This document shows, in pieces, positions 53,911 to 62,173 of a stretch of 64,000 nucleotides of DNA. Under the pieces are notes generated by a model. That model worked only from the letters and a program-made list of their open reading frames with translations, did no database searches and was not told the DNA's origin. Every line of letters begins with the position of its first letter. Positions within the stretch are counted from its first letter, which is position 1. Source of the DNA: Cellulomonas cellasea (lineage in GTDB: Bacteria > Actinomycetota > Actinomycetes > Actinomycetales > Cellulomonadaceae); assembly GCF_006538745.1 (NCBI RefSeq), contig NZ_BJLR01000030.1, positions 186,001 through 250,000 on the forward strand, written 5' to 3'. The translations under genes and the position numbers were made by a program.

Positions 53911-54650
53911 GCGCCCCGGCCGCTCCCACCGGGTCCGGCGCGACCGGGCCTGCCCCGACCGGGCCCACCACCGCCGGCCCCGCCACCGCCGGCCCCACCA
54001 CGGCGCAGCGCCGGCGTGGCCTCACGCTCCAGGAGCTCGTGCTCGTGGCCGCCCTCGGCGTCGTGTTCGGGTTCCTGTACTGGGCGCTCGTGCAGGCGTG
54101 GGCGTGGCTCCAGCTCGCGATGGGGCCCCTCGGCGACCTCGCGCAGCACGTCCTCATCGGCGGCTGGATGGTCGTCGCGCCGCTCGCGCTCTACATCGTC
54201 CGCAAGCCCGGGGTGGGCATCGTCGCCGAGCTGCTGGCCGCGACGATCGAGGTCGTGTTCATCGGCTCGCCGGTCGGGCCGATGCTCCTGCTCGTCGGGT
54301 TCGTGCAGGGCGCCGGCGCCGAGCTCGCGTTCACGGCGACCCGCTACCGCCGGTACGGGTGGGGCGTCTTCGTCGCGTCCGGCGTGACGGCGGCGCTCGC
54401 GAGCCTCGCGCTCGGGACCGTGCGGTTCGGGTGGCTCACGCAGGACTGGTTCGCGTACCGGGTCGGCCTCGAGCTCGTCAGCGGGATCGTGCTGAGCGGG
54501 ATCCTGGCGAAGGTGCTCGGGGACGCGCTGCTGCGCACCGGCGTGCTCGACAACCACGCGATCGGGCGCGCGGCCCGTGCCGCCCGCCGCGGGGACGGTG
54601 GCGACCCGGGTGCGGCGCCGGCACCGGCCCCGCAGCAGGCCGGCGCGTGA
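53907..54650 (+). CDS. ykoE: YkoE, substrate-binding membrane subunit of a thiamin/HMP ECF transporter
   Basis: A 247-aa protein. The first 33 residues are a Thr/Ala/Pro/Gly repeat lead. Five to six membrane helices follow, with the YkoE pattern LQELVLVAALGVVFGFLYW, GGWMVVAPLALYIVRKPG and FIGSPVGPMLLLVGFVQGAGAE (in part: GSPVGPMLLLVGFVQG). It is the S component that captures hydroxymethylpyrimidine or thiamine. ATGA overlap with ykoF and GTGA overlap with ykoD. Confidence 0.93.
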   Translation: MSAPAAPTGSGATGPAPTGPTTAGPATAGPTTAQRRRGLTLQELVLVAALGVVFGFLYWALVQAWAWLQLAMGPLGDLAQHVLIGGWMVVAPLALYIVRKPGVGIVAELLAATIEVVFIGSPVGPMLLLVGFVQGAGAELAFTATRYRRYGWGVFVASGVTAALASLALGTVRFGWLTQDWFAYRVGLELVSGIVLSGILAKVLGDALLRTGVLDNHAIGRAARAARRGDGGDPGAAPAPAPQQAGA

Positions 54651-56308
54651 TCGAGGTCCGCGGGCTCTCGGTGCGCTTCCCGCGCGCCGAGGGCCCGGTG
54701 CTGCGGGGCGTCGATCTCGACGTCGCCGACGGCGAGCGCGTGCTGCTGCTCGGGCCGTCGGGCTCGGGCAAGAGCACGCTCCTGCGCGTGCTCGCGGGCA
54801 TCGTGCCGCAGACCGTGGACGCCGACGTGTGGGGCTCGGTGCGCGTTGCCGGGGCGCCGGTGGTCGTCGACCCCGCGCGCCCGGGCGGCACCGACCCCGG
54901 GCAGGCGCCCGGGGTCACGGACGTCCCGACCCTCGCCCGGCGGGTCGCGACGCTCACCCAGAACCCGGCCGACCAGCTGTGCCTGCCGACGGTCCGCGAC
55001 GAGGTCGCGTTCGCGCTCGAGAACCGTGCGGTCCCGGCCGAGCAGATCGGCCCGCGGGTGCACGCCGCGCTCACGTCCGTCGGCGCCGGGCACCTCGCCG
55101 ACCGGCGCACGAGCGAGCTCTCGGGCGGCGAGGGGCAGCGGGTCGCGCTCGCGGCGGCGCTCGTCGCGGACCCCGAGGTCCTCCTGCTCGACGAGCCGAC
55201 GGCGCTGCTCGACCCGGTCGGCGCGCGCGACGTCGCGGACGCGGTGCGCTCCGCGGGCGCGCGCACGTCGGTGCTGATCGAGCACCGCCTCGACGAGCTC
55301 GGCGAGCTGCCGGCGCGGCTCGTGGTGCTCGACGCGCACGGCGGCGTGCGGGCCGACGGGGCGACCGCGGTGGTCGTGCTCGACGAGGCGCGCGCGCTCG
55401 CGGCTGAGGGCGTGTGGCTGCCGCTCGCGGCCGAGCTGCGCGCCGCGGGGGTCACCTCGCTCGACGCGCTCGCCCCCGACGCCGGGCCGGGCGCACCGGG
55501 CGCCGCGCTCCCCCGGACCACCGCCGCACCGCTGCTGCGCGCGCACGGGCTCGGCGTCCGCCGGGGCACCCGCACGGTGCTCGATGGCGTCTCGCTCGAC
55601 GTGCACGCCGGGCGCGTGACCGCGGTGCTCGGGCTCAACGGCTCGGGCAAGAGCACGCTCCTGCACGCGCTCGCGGGCCTGCTGCCGGGTGGGCCGGACG
55701 CCGGCACGGTGACCGGTGCGCGCGTCGGGATGGTCTTCCAGCAGCCCGAGCACCAGCTCCTGACCCGGACGGTGCGCGACGAGGTCGCGTACGGCCCGCG
55801 CCGCGCACGCCTGCCGGACGTGGACGGGCGGGTCGAGCGCGCGCTGCGCGAGCACGTGCTCGACGGGCTCGCCGACCACGACCCGTTCCGGCTCTCGGGC
55901 GGTCAGCAGCGGCGGCTCTCGCTCGCCGCGATGGCGGTGTGCGACCACGAGGTGCTCGTCGCCGACGAGCCGACGTTCGGCCAGGACCGCCGCACGACGC
56001 GCGCGACCGCCCGGGCGCTGACCGCGCTCGCCCGCGAGGGCCGGGGCGTCGTGCTCGTGACGCACGACCTGCGCCTCGCGGGCCTCGTCGCCGACGACGT
56101 GCTCGTGCTGCACGCCGGCCGGGTCCTCGCGCACGGCCCCGCCGAGGCGGTGCTCGCCGACGACGACGTGCTCGCCCGGGCGGGCCTGCGCCTGCCCCCG
56201 CTGCTCGCGGCGTGGCGCACGACCGGCCTGCCGCTCCGGCCGCTGCTCGAGGCACTCGACGCGCGAACGGCGGGCTCCCCCGCGGCGCAGCCGGAGCGCG
56301 TCGCGTGA
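54647..56308 (+). CDS. ykoD: YkoD, double ATPase of the thiamin/HMP ECF transporter
   Basis: A 553-aa protein with two fused ABC ATPase domains. First: Walker A GPSGSGKST near residue 38, Q-loop TLTQNPADQLC, signature LSGGEGQR and Walker B VLLLDEPTALLD. Second: GLNGSGKST near 328, VFQQPEHQLL, LSGGQQRR, and VLVADEPTFGQD, where the second domain has Phe-Gly after Thr. It powers import together with YkoC. The GTG start overlaps the ykoE stop. Confidence 0.94.
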   Translation: MIEVRGLSVRFPRAEGPVLRGVDLDVADGERVLLLGPSGSGKSTLLRVLAGIVPQTVDADVWGSVRVAGAPVVVDPARPGGTDPGQAPGVTDVPTLARRVATLTQNPADQLCLPTVRDEVAFALENRAVPAEQIGPRVHAALTSVGAGHLADRRTSELSGGEGQRVALAAALVADPEVLLLDEPTALLDPVGARDVADAVRSAGARTSVLIEHRLDELGELPARLVVLDAHGGVRADGATAVVVLDEARALAAEGVWLPLAAELRAAGVTSLDALAPDAGPGAPGAALPRTTAAPLLRAHGLGVRRGTRTVLDGVSLDVHAGRVTAVLGLNGSGKSTLLHALAGLLPGGPDAGTVTGARVGMVFQQPEHQLLTRTVRDEVAYGPRRARLPDVDGRVERALREHVLDGLADHDPFRLSGGQQRRLSLAAMAVCDHEVLVADEPTFGQDRRTTRATARALTALAREGRGVVLVTHDLRLAGLVADDVLVLHAGRVLAHGPAEAVLADDDVLARAGLRLPPLLAAWRTTGLPLRPLLEALDARTAGSPAAQPERVA

Positions 56309-57234
56309 GCGGCGTGGGGTTCGGCCGACCGCTCGCGCACGACTCGGTGCTGCACCGGCGCAACCCGACGGTCAAGCTCGCGGTCCTGCTGGTGGTCTCG
56401 ACGGTCCTGCTCGCGGTCGTCGACCCGTGGACGCCGCTCGCGCTGTGGGTGCTCGCGCTCGTCGCGGTCGCACGGGCCGGGCGTATCCCGTGGCGGCTGC
56501 TCCTGCGCGCCCAGCTGCTGTTCGGGCCGTTCGCGGTCAGCATCCTCGCGGTGAACTGCGTGACGCGCGACGGGCCGGTCGTCGGCGCGCTCGGGCCGTT
56601 CGAGGTCACCGGGCCGGGGCTCGCGATCGGGCTCTCGCTCATGCTGCGCACGCTGCTCGTCGGGACGCTGTCCGTCGCGTTCGTGCTCACCACCGACGGC
56701 GCCCGGCTCATGACGAGCCTGCACCAGCACGTCCGGCTCGGCGCGCGCCCCACCTACGCGGTGCTCGCGGGCTACCGGATGCTCGAGCAGCTCCCCGAGC
56801 GGTGGACGACGATCCGGCTCGCGCAGGCGGCGCGCGAACCGGCCCGCGCCCGCCGGCAGGGTTCGGCGCCGGCGTGGCTCCGGGCGGCTCGGACCGGCCG
56901 GGGCCTGCCGGACGACGCCGCCCGGCAGGACGACGCCGCCCCACGGGAATGGCGCGCTCGGCGCGGCGGCGGGACTCGGCTGCCCGTGTCCCCGCGTGCG
57001 CTGGCCCGCGCGGCGTTCACGCTGCTCGTCGTGACGCTCCGCCAGGGCGAGCGCATGGCGGTCGCGATGGAGACGCGCGGGCTCGGCGCGGGGCCGCGCA
57101 CGGTGCACGCCCCGGTCACGCTCGACCGCCGGGACGCGGCGTTCGCGGCGGTGACCGTCGGGGTGTGCGTCGCGGTGATCGTGGCGGCCGCCCGCCTGGG
57201 CGTGCTCGCGTCGTGGGGCTCGACGTTCGGCTGA
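56305..57234 (+). CDS. ykoC: YkoC, transmembrane (EcfT-type) subunit
   Basis: A 309-aa protein with the EcfT/CbiQ pattern: LHRRNPTVKLAVLLVVSTVLL, several helices, a coupling region with RMLEQLPERWTTIRLAQAAREPARA (in part: LPERWTTIRLAQAAR) and a second short coupling helix with RQGERMAVAMETRGLGAG. A 60-residue Arg/Ala/Gly-rich insert separates the two parts. The GTG start overlaps the ykoD stop. It is the last gene of the riboswitch operon; a simple-sequence repeat follows the stop at once. Confidence 0.93.
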   Translation: MSGVGFGRPLAHDSVLHRRNPTVKLAVLLVVSTVLLAVVDPWTPLALWVLALVAVARAGRIPWRLLLRAQLLFGPFAVSILAVNCVTRDGPVVGALGPFEVTGPGLAIGLSLMLRTLLVGTLSVAFVLTTDGARLMTSLHQHVRLGARPTYAVLAGYRMLEQLPERWTTIRLAQAAREPARARRQGSAPAWLRAARTGRGLPDDAARQDDAAPREWRARRGGGTRLPVSPRALARAAFTLLVVTLRQGERMAVAMETRGLGAGPRTVHAPVTLDRRDAAFAAVTVGVCVAVIVAAARLGVLASWGSTFG

Positions 57235-57290
57235 CCCTGACCCTGACCCTGACCCTGACGTCGGAGGTCGGACGTCGGACGTCGGACGCG
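57232..57290 (+). repeat. Hexamer repeat (TGACCC)n and GTCGGAC repeats after ykoC
   Basis: Four TGACCC units run from the ykoC stop codon (57232-57255), then TGACGT. Three GTCGGAC-like units follow to about 57290. Each hexamer supplies a TGA, and the phase is constant. No hairpin of terminator type is evident. Confidence 0.8.
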
Positions 57291-57370
57291 CCGTCCGGCC
57301 CGACTCCGCCGGGGAGGACGCCCGACCGGGCGCGCGGCCCCGCGTCGGACCGGCGCTCGCGACGCCGGGC

Positions 57371-58300
57371 TCAGCCCGCGGTCGTCACCGAGATCGCGTT
57401 GCGCCACGGGTCCTCGAAGCGCAGGGTCGCGCCGTCGTGCCGCACGGCGACGTCATGGAAGGCGAGCCTGGAGGTGAGCGCCGCGACGTCGTCGGCGGTC
57501 GGGACGACGATCGCGACCTCGCCGAGCCCGAGCGACGACGCCCGCGGCCCGGCGCCCGCGCTGTTCCACGTGTTCATCGCGAGGTGGTGGTGGTAGCCGC
57601 CGGCCGAGACGAACAGCGCACCGTGCCAGTCGGCCATGACGTCGAAGCCGAGCGCGTCGACGTAGAAGCCGCGCGCCGCGGCGACGTCGCCGACCTGGAG
57701 GTGGACGTGCCCGACCGTCGCGCCGCCGGTCCCGGGGGCCGCGGAGCCGTCGAGGTGGTCGCGCAGGAACGCGTTCGGGTCGAGGCGCAGGGAGTCCATC
57801 TGCACGCGCCCGTCGGGTCCGTAGGACCACAGCGTGCGGCTGCGGTCCCAGTAGAGCTCGACGCCGTTGCCCTCGGGGTCGGTCAGGTAGAACGCGAGCG
57901 ACACGAGGTGGTCGGCGCTGCCCGTGTAGGTGTGCGGGAACGTCTCGGCGACGGACGCGAGCGTCGCGGCGAGCGCGGCCTGGTCCTCGAACAGGAGCGC
58001 GGTGTGGAACAGGCCTGCGGAGCCGCGCTGGGCGCGCGGCAGGTCCGGGGTGTGCCGCAGGACGACGAGCGGCCGGCCGGCGCGGCCGAGCGTCACGACG
58101 TCGGGCCGGTCGGTGCCGAGCAGGCGCGCGTCGGGGTGCTCGATGACCTCGAGCGCGAGCCCGTCGCGGTAGTAGCGCGTCTGCAGGTCGAGGTCGGCGA
58201 CGAGCAGCGTCACGGCGTCCATGCCCGTGCCGGCGGCGATCGACTCGGTCGTCGGGGACTGCAGCACGCCGGGTGCGGGCTGCGTGGTGTGGGCGTTCAT
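57371..58300 (-). CDS. VOC-family protein, CatE-like (catechol 2,3-dioxygenase type)
   Basis: A 309-aa protein with two glyoxalase/bleomycin-resistance (VOC) modules. Module 1: MDAVTLLVADLDLQTRYYRDGL, GLFHTALLF, and NGVELYWDR. Module 2: GHVHLQVGDVAAARGFY, GGYHHHLAMNTWN. The His and Glu positions fit an Fe(II) site, but the expected last Glu near the C-terminus (EDPWRNAISV) is unclear. Relatives are extradiol dioxygenases of the CatE group, often induced by quinones or electrophiles through MarR regulators. A GTTGA-N4-TCAAC site lies 34 bp upstream. Confidence 0.88.
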   Translation of the reverse strand: MNAHTTQPAPGVLQSPTTESIAAGTGMDAVTLLVADLDLQTRYYRDGLALEVIEHPDARLLGTDRPDVVTLGRAGRPLVVLRHTPDLPRAQRGSAGLFHTALLFEDQAALAATLASVAETFPHTYTGSADHLVSLAFYLTDPEGNGVELYWDRSRTLWSYGPDGRVQMDSLRLDPNAFLRDHLDGSAAPGTGGATVGHVHLQVGDVAAARGFYVDALGFDVMADWHGALFVSAGGYHHHLAMNTWNSAGAGPRASSLGLGEVAIVVPTADDVAALTSRLAFHDVAVRHDGATLRFEDPWRNAISVTTAG

Positions 58301-58333
58301 GGGGTGTCCTCTGCTCGGGTCCGACCTACGTTA

Positions 58334-58347
58334 GTTGATGCTTCAAC
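58334..58347. promoter_or_regulatory. Inverted repeat upstream of the VOC gene
   Basis: GTTGA-TGCT-TCAAC, within an AT-rich island (TTAGTTGATGCTTCAACAAA). This form is common for MarR-family operators at catE/mhq-type genes. No MarR gene is in the window. Confidence 0.55.
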
Positions 58348-58399
58348 AAAAGAGAAGACGGTGTCATTCCCGCTCCTGCGGTGCACCACACTGGTCCGC

Positions 58400-58801
58400 A
58401 TGGACGAGCACCGACCGCCGCCCGGGAAGGCCGCGGGCTGGTACACCGACCCCCGCGGCGGCACGCTGCAGCGCTGGTACGACGGCGAGCGGTGGACGGT
58501 CGCGACCCGCCCGGACCCCGCGCGCACGCCCGAGGACCCGTACGCCGACCTCGAGCGCGCGCCGAGCAGCAACTACGCGGCGATCGCCGGTCTCCTGCTC
58601 GGGCTGCTCTCGCTCGGCTGGAACCCGTTCCTCGCCGTCGGGCTCGCCGGCTTCCTCGCGAGCCTGCTCGGCCGCCGCCGCGCGAGCGCGTGGGTCACCG
58701 AGGGCTACCGGCCCGAGGGGCAGCGCCGCGCGTCGTGGGGCCTCGCGCTCTCCACCGTCGGCACGGTCATCACGCTGCTGCTCGAGGGCTTCGTCCGCTG
58801 A
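58400..58801 (+). CDS. DUF2510-type small membrane protein
   Basis: A 133-aa protein. The N-terminal DUF2510 motif is GWYTDPRGGTLQRWYDGERWT (in part: GWYTDP and RWYDGERWT). Two to three hydrophobic segments follow (AAIAGLLLGLLSLGW, FLAVGLAGFLASLLG, LSTVGTVITLLLEG). The function is unknown; such proteins are frequent in Actinobacteria. The ATG at 58400 has no clear ribosome site; a CACACT box 7 nt upstream may make it leaderless. It diverges from the VOC gene. Confidence 0.82.
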   Translation: MDEHRPPPGKAAGWYTDPRGGTLQRWYDGERWTVATRPDPARTPEDPYADLERAPSSNYAAIAGLLLGLLSLGWNPFLAVGLAGFLASLLGRRRASAWVTEGYRPEGQRRASWGLALSTVGTVITLLLEGFVR

Positions 58802-58861
58802 CGCCGGGCCCGGTGCACGTGCCGGCGACGGCCGTCGACGGGTCCCGGTGAGCGCCGGAGC

Positions 58862-59515
58862 TCAGGCTCCGCCCGGCGCGTCGTCCCGCGCGAAGTGGTT
58901 GTGGCCGAGCCCCTGCAGGAACCGCGGCCCCTCGGCGGCGAGCTCGGCCTCGAACTGCGCGGCCCACCCGGAGTACGGCGTACCCGAGAGCGCGTCGTTC
59001 GCGAACCGGCGGTCGTCGGTCACCTCGGTCACGCAGAACGCCGGGATGGTCAGGTCCGTCACGGGCCCGCCGCGCTCGCACTCCGCGATGACGAGCGGAC
59101 GGTTGGCGCCGCCGAACACGTCCACGACCCAGCCGTCCGACCCGAGCCAGATCGAGTAGCGGTTCTTCACGACCCGCGCGCCGCCCAGGCGGATCATCTG
59201 CAGCCCGACGGCGACGTCGATCTCCCGCTCCGCCTCGTACCGGGTGCCTTCGTTCATGGGGCTCTTCACGGTCAGCGCACAGAAGTCGACGCGGTCCGCG
59301 AGCTCGTCGAGCACCGCAAGGTCGTCGTCCATCGCGTCGAGCGGCACGACCGCGTCGCTGGCCTGGACGCGCAGGCGCAGCGCGTAGCCCTGCTCGGCGA
59401 GGTAGTAGCTCTGCACGATGAACGCGGGCGACGGCTCCGCGAGCAGCTCGGGCGGCAGCTCGCGCACGAAGAACCGGCGCTCGAACTCGAAGTCGCCGTT
59501 GCCGCCGTCGCTCAC
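58862..59515 (-). CDS. CYTH-domain protein (triphosphate tunnel family)
   Basis: A 217-aa protein. The ExExK-type signature appears as FEFERRFFV at residues 9-17, with Arg in place of Lys. Further family blocks are QSYYLAEQGYALRLRV, TVKSPMNEGTRYEAEREID (in part: KSPMNEGTRYEAE) and RYSIWLGSDGWVVDVF. Members bind polyphosphates or triphosphates, or act as adenylate cyclases. The GTG at 59515 overlaps the stop of a 10-codon upstream ORF. Confidence 0.88.
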   Translation of the reverse strand: MSDGGNGDFEFERRFFVRELPPELLAEPSPAFIVQSYYLAEQGYALRLRVQASDAVVPLDAMDDDLAVLDELADRVDFCALTVKSPMNEGTRYEAEREIDVAVGLQMIRLGGARVVKNRYSIWLGSDGWVVDVFGGANRPLVIAECERGGPVTDLTIPAFCVTEVTDDRRFANDALSGTPYSGWAAQFEAELAAEGPRFLQGLGHNHFARDDAPGGA

Positions 59516-59544
59516 TCCGTGGACCTGCGCAGCCTTGTGATCAC
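59512..59544 (-). CDS. Leaderless 10-codon upstream ORF of the CYTH gene
   Basis: Reads V-I-T-R-L-R-R-S-T-E and stops in a TGA that overlaps the CYTH GTG. A TACGGT box ends 7 nt before its GTG, so transcription should begin at this codon. It may load ribosomes for coupled translation of CYTH. If the CYTH gene instead starts at an upstream in-frame GTG (about 59524), the ORF would be incidental. Confidence 0.45.
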   Translation of the reverse strand: MITRLRRSTE

Positions 59545-59607
59545 GCCCCTTACCGTAGGTCCTCCGTTCAGGTGGCGGCACCCGAGCCGCGCGCGTACGA
59601 CTGAGGC

Positions 59608-60501
59608 ATGAGTGATCAGACGACACCTCAGAACCCCACGGACCAGTACGACTCGGCGGAGCACCCGGCTGAGTCGATCGAGCACCCCGGCCGCACGCAG
59701 GACATGCCCGAGAAGCCCGACCACGGCGAGGAGTCCTACCGGGGCAGCGGGCGACTCGAGGGCAAGCGCGCCGTGATCACCGGCGGCGACTCGGGCATCG
59801 GGCGCGCGGTGGCCATCGCGTTCGCGCGGGAGGGCGCGGACGTCCTCATCTCGTACCTGCCCGACGAGGAGGAGGACGCCCAGGAGACCGTCCGCTGGAT
59901 CGAGCAGGCCGGCCGCAAGGCGGTGACGGTCCCCGGTGACATCCGCGACGAGGCGCACTGCCAGACGATCATCGACACCGCCGTGAGCGAGCTCGGCGGG
60001 CTCGACATCCTGGTGAACAACGCGGCGTACCAGATGTCGCAGGCCAAGAGCCTCGAGGACATCACGACCGAGCAGCTCGACCGCGTCATGAAGACGAACA
60101 TCTACGCGATGTTCTGGCTCAGCAAGGCGGCCCTGCCGCACCTGAAGCCCGGGTCGAGCATCATCAACACGTCGTCCATCCAGGCGTACCAGCCGAGCCC
60201 CGAGCTGCTCGACTACGCGACGACCAAGGCGGGGATCGTCAACTTCACGAAGGGCCTCGCCAAGTACCTCGCCGACAAGGGCGTGCGCGTGAACACCGTG
60301 GCGCCCGGGCCGATCTGGACGCCGCTGATCCCGGCGACGATGCCCGAGGAGAAGGTCGAGAGCTTCGGGCAGCAGACGCCCATGGGCCGTGCGGGCATGC
60401 CCGCGGAGCTCGCGCCGGCATTCGTGTTCTTCGCCTCGCAGGAGTCGAGCTACGTCACCGGCGAGCGCATCGGCGTCACGGGCGGCCAGCCGCTCGCGTG
60501 A
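59608..60501 (+). CDS. SDR-family oxidoreductase (general-stress YhdF/YghA type)
   Basis: A 297-aa protein. A polar N-terminal lead of about 50 residues is typical of this subgroup. The Rossmann motif GGDSGIGRAVA follows, then DILVNNAAYQM. The catalytic Ser lies in INTSSIQAY and the Tyr/Lys in YATTKAG. The N-terminal lead (HPGRTQDMPEKPDHGEESYRG, in part: PEKPDHGEESYRG) matches stress-induced aldehyde/alcohol dehydrogenases. The substrate is unknown. Its 3' end overlaps the convergent ctaG-like gene by 26 nt. Confidence 0.93.
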   Translation: MSDQTTPQNPTDQYDSAEHPAESIEHPGRTQDMPEKPDHGEESYRGSGRLEGKRAVITGGDSGIGRAVAIAFAREGADVLISYLPDEEEDAQETVRWIEQAGRKAVTVPGDIRDEAHCQTIIDTAVSELGGLDILVNNAAYQMSQAKSLEDITTEQLDRVMKTNIYAMFWLSKAALPHLKPGSSIINTSSIQAYQPSPELLDYATTKAGIVNFTKGLAKYLADKGVRVNTVAPGPIWTPLIPATMPEEKVESFGQQTPMGRAGMPAELAPAFVFFASQESSYVTGERIGVTGGQPLA

Positions 60502-61435
60502 CCCCGGCACGCCACCCGGCGCGTGCCTCCGTCCCCGACCTCACCCGCCCGGGGACCGCGGAGGCGGTACCGGCGGGGCGCGCGCCCGCCCGCGCACCCC
60601 GCCGGTACCACTCCGCGCACAGCAGCACCACGAGCAGCACCTCGGCGACGTCGCCGCCGTAGTACATCCACTGCGCGGCCTGCTCCGCCTCCGCGGCGGG
60701 GTTCGCTGCGCCCGGCGGCAGCGTCCCCGCCTGGGCGTACAGGAGCTTCGCGAGGACGGCGTGCGCCGCGGCGGCGAGCACGAGGACGACCGCACGGACG
60801 CGGAGCGAGGGCCGGCCGGGCGCCGGGTCGGGCCCGACGAGCGACCACGCGAAGAGGTACCCCGCGAGCAGGAAGTGCACCTGCACGAGGTGGTGCACGG
60901 CCGGCGCGTCGAGGCTCCGCGCGTACAGCGGCGTCAGGTACAGCACCCACAGCCCGCCGACGTGCAGCAGCGCCGCCGCCGCGGGGTGCCCGGCGACGTG
61001 GACCGCCCGCAGCCGCAGGACGCGGGCCACCGGGCGCCGGGCGCGCGGCACCGCCCCGAGCAGCAGGCGCACCGGGGCACCGAGCACGAGCCCGAGCGGC
61101 GCGAGCATCCCGAGCACGAGGTGCTGCGCCATGTGCGCGCGGGCGCCGCCCCCGAGGACCGCGTCCGGCCACGGCGCGAGCGCGGCCGCGACGAGCAGCG
61201 CGCCGGCGGTGAACGCCGCGGTCCGCCATGCGCTCCACCCGCGCGGACCGTGCGCCCGCAGCCGGGCCGCGCCGAGGAGGTACGCGACGAGCACGACGCC
61301 GACGACGACGAGAGCGACGAGCGCCGGGTCGACGACGAGCTCCCCGGCGCCGGACCCCGCGTGGCCGCCGTGGCCGTGCCCGTGGCCGCCGTCGTCCCGG
61401 TGCTCGACGCCGGGGCGCGTCGCGAGCCCGGCCAC
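60476..61435 (-). CDS. CtaG-like cytochrome c oxidase assembly protein (caa3_CtaG)
   Basis: A 319-aa polytopic membrane protein with about seven helices. A His/Gly-rich N-terminus (HGHGHGGH) could bind copper. The core has MAQHLVLGMLAPLGLVLGAP, LHVGGLWVLYLTPLYARSL and VHHLVQVHFLLAGYLFAW, the caa3_CtaG pattern with conserved His in the helices. It is thought to help assemble the copper site of cytochrome oxidase. The GTG at 61435 follows GGGGAGC. DUF2243 is the gene just upstream, a frequent pairing. Confidence 0.88.
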   Translation of the reverse strand: MAGLATRPGVEHRDDGGHGHGHGGHAGSGAGELVVDPALVALVVVGVVLVAYLLGAARLRAHGPRGWSAWRTAAFTAGALLVAAALAPWPDAVLGGGARAHMAQHLVLGMLAPLGLVLGAPVRLLLGAVPRARRPVARVLRLRAVHVAGHPAAAALLHVGGLWVLYLTPLYARSLDAPAVHHLVQVHFLLAGYLFAWSLVGPDPAPGRPSLRVRAVVLVLAAAAHAVLAKLLYAQAGTLPPGAANPAAEAEQAAQWMYYGGDVAEVLLVVLLCAEWYRRGARAGARPAGTASAVPGRVRSGTEARAGWRAGVTRAAGRP

Positions 61436-61454
61436 GCTCCCCGCGCCTCCCGCC

Positions 61455-61994
61455 CTACCGGCCGGCGGCGGCGCGCGCCCGGCGACGCGCGCGGGCCAGC
61501 ACGACGAGCCCCGCGACGAGCACGAGCGCCCCGACGCCGTTCCACGCGACGTCGTACGGCAGCAGCTCGACGCCGTACCGCACCTGGTGCACGCGCAGGA
61601 CCTTGTGGTCGACGAGCCCGTCGAACAGCTGGAACCCGCCCGCGCCGACGAGCAGCCCGGCTTGCACGAACCCGCGCGCGAGCGTCCGGCGACGCTGGAG
61701 GTCGGCGAGCACGAAGAAGCCGGCGACGAGCAGCACGAGCTCGACGGCGTGCAGCACCCCGTCGGAGAGCAGCGCGACCTGGCTCGTCGACCGGTCGTAG
61801 AAGTGGTGCCAGCCGAGGAGCTGGTGGAAGACGATCTCGTCGACCGCGGCCATGAGCCCGACGCCGATCATCGCGCCGGCGCCGAGCGAGCGGCGGGTGT
61901 CGTGCGGCGGCGGGGACGGGTCGGTCGGGACGGTGCGGGTCCCGGCGGGCGTGCCTCCGGAGGGCGGCGGGGCGGCGGGCGGCGGTGCGGTCAC
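61455..61994 (-). CDS. DUF2243 membrane protein
   Basis: A 179-aa protein. After a Pro/Thr-rich 40-residue lead, four helices carry the DUF2243 pattern: MIGVGLMAAVDEIVFHQLLGWHHFYD (in part: AAVDEIVFHQLLGWHHFYD), SDGVLHAVELVLLV, GGFQLFDGLVDHKVLRVHQVR (in part: QLFDGLVDHKVLRVHQ) and YDVAWNGVGAL. Several His lie within helices, which suggests metal or heme contact. It is 19 nt upstream of the ctaG-like gene and probably cotranscribed. GGAG lies 7 nt before the GTG at 61994. Confidence 0.87.
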   Translation of the reverse strand: MTAPPPAAPPPSGGTPAGTRTVPTDPSPPPHDTRRSLGAGAMIGVGLMAAVDEIVFHQLLGWHHFYDRSTSQVALLSDGVLHAVELVLLVAGFFVLADLQRRRTLARGFVQAGLLVGAGGFQLFDGLVDHKVLRVHQVRYGVELLPYDVAWNGVGALVLVAGLVVLARARRRARAAAGR

Positions 61995-62078
61995 GGTGCG
62001 CTCCGGGATCGGCTCGGTGGTGGCCCTGCCTGCCGGGTCCTGCCTACCACGACCGACCGCGCGACGCCGCCCCGCGTC

Positions 62079-62122
62079 GCACCTGAGAGCCCGCTGTGGC
62101 CGCGCCTGAGAGCCGCCTGTGG
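62079..62122. repeat. Imperfect 22-bp tandem repeat
   Basis: Two adjacent copies (62079-62100 and 62101-62122) share CGC(A/G)CCTGAGAGCC and end in CTGTGG. They lie between the divergent DUF2243 gene and the small membrane protein gene. Confidence 0.5.
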
Positions 62123-62173
62123 TTCGGGCCCCGGTCGCTTGACCACCCTCGGCGGAGGCGGTCCGATCAGGGC

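Noticed and set aside
57232-57290. CRISPR-like array
   Set aside because: Units are 6-7 bp and directly adjacent, without spacers; it is a simple-sequence repeat.
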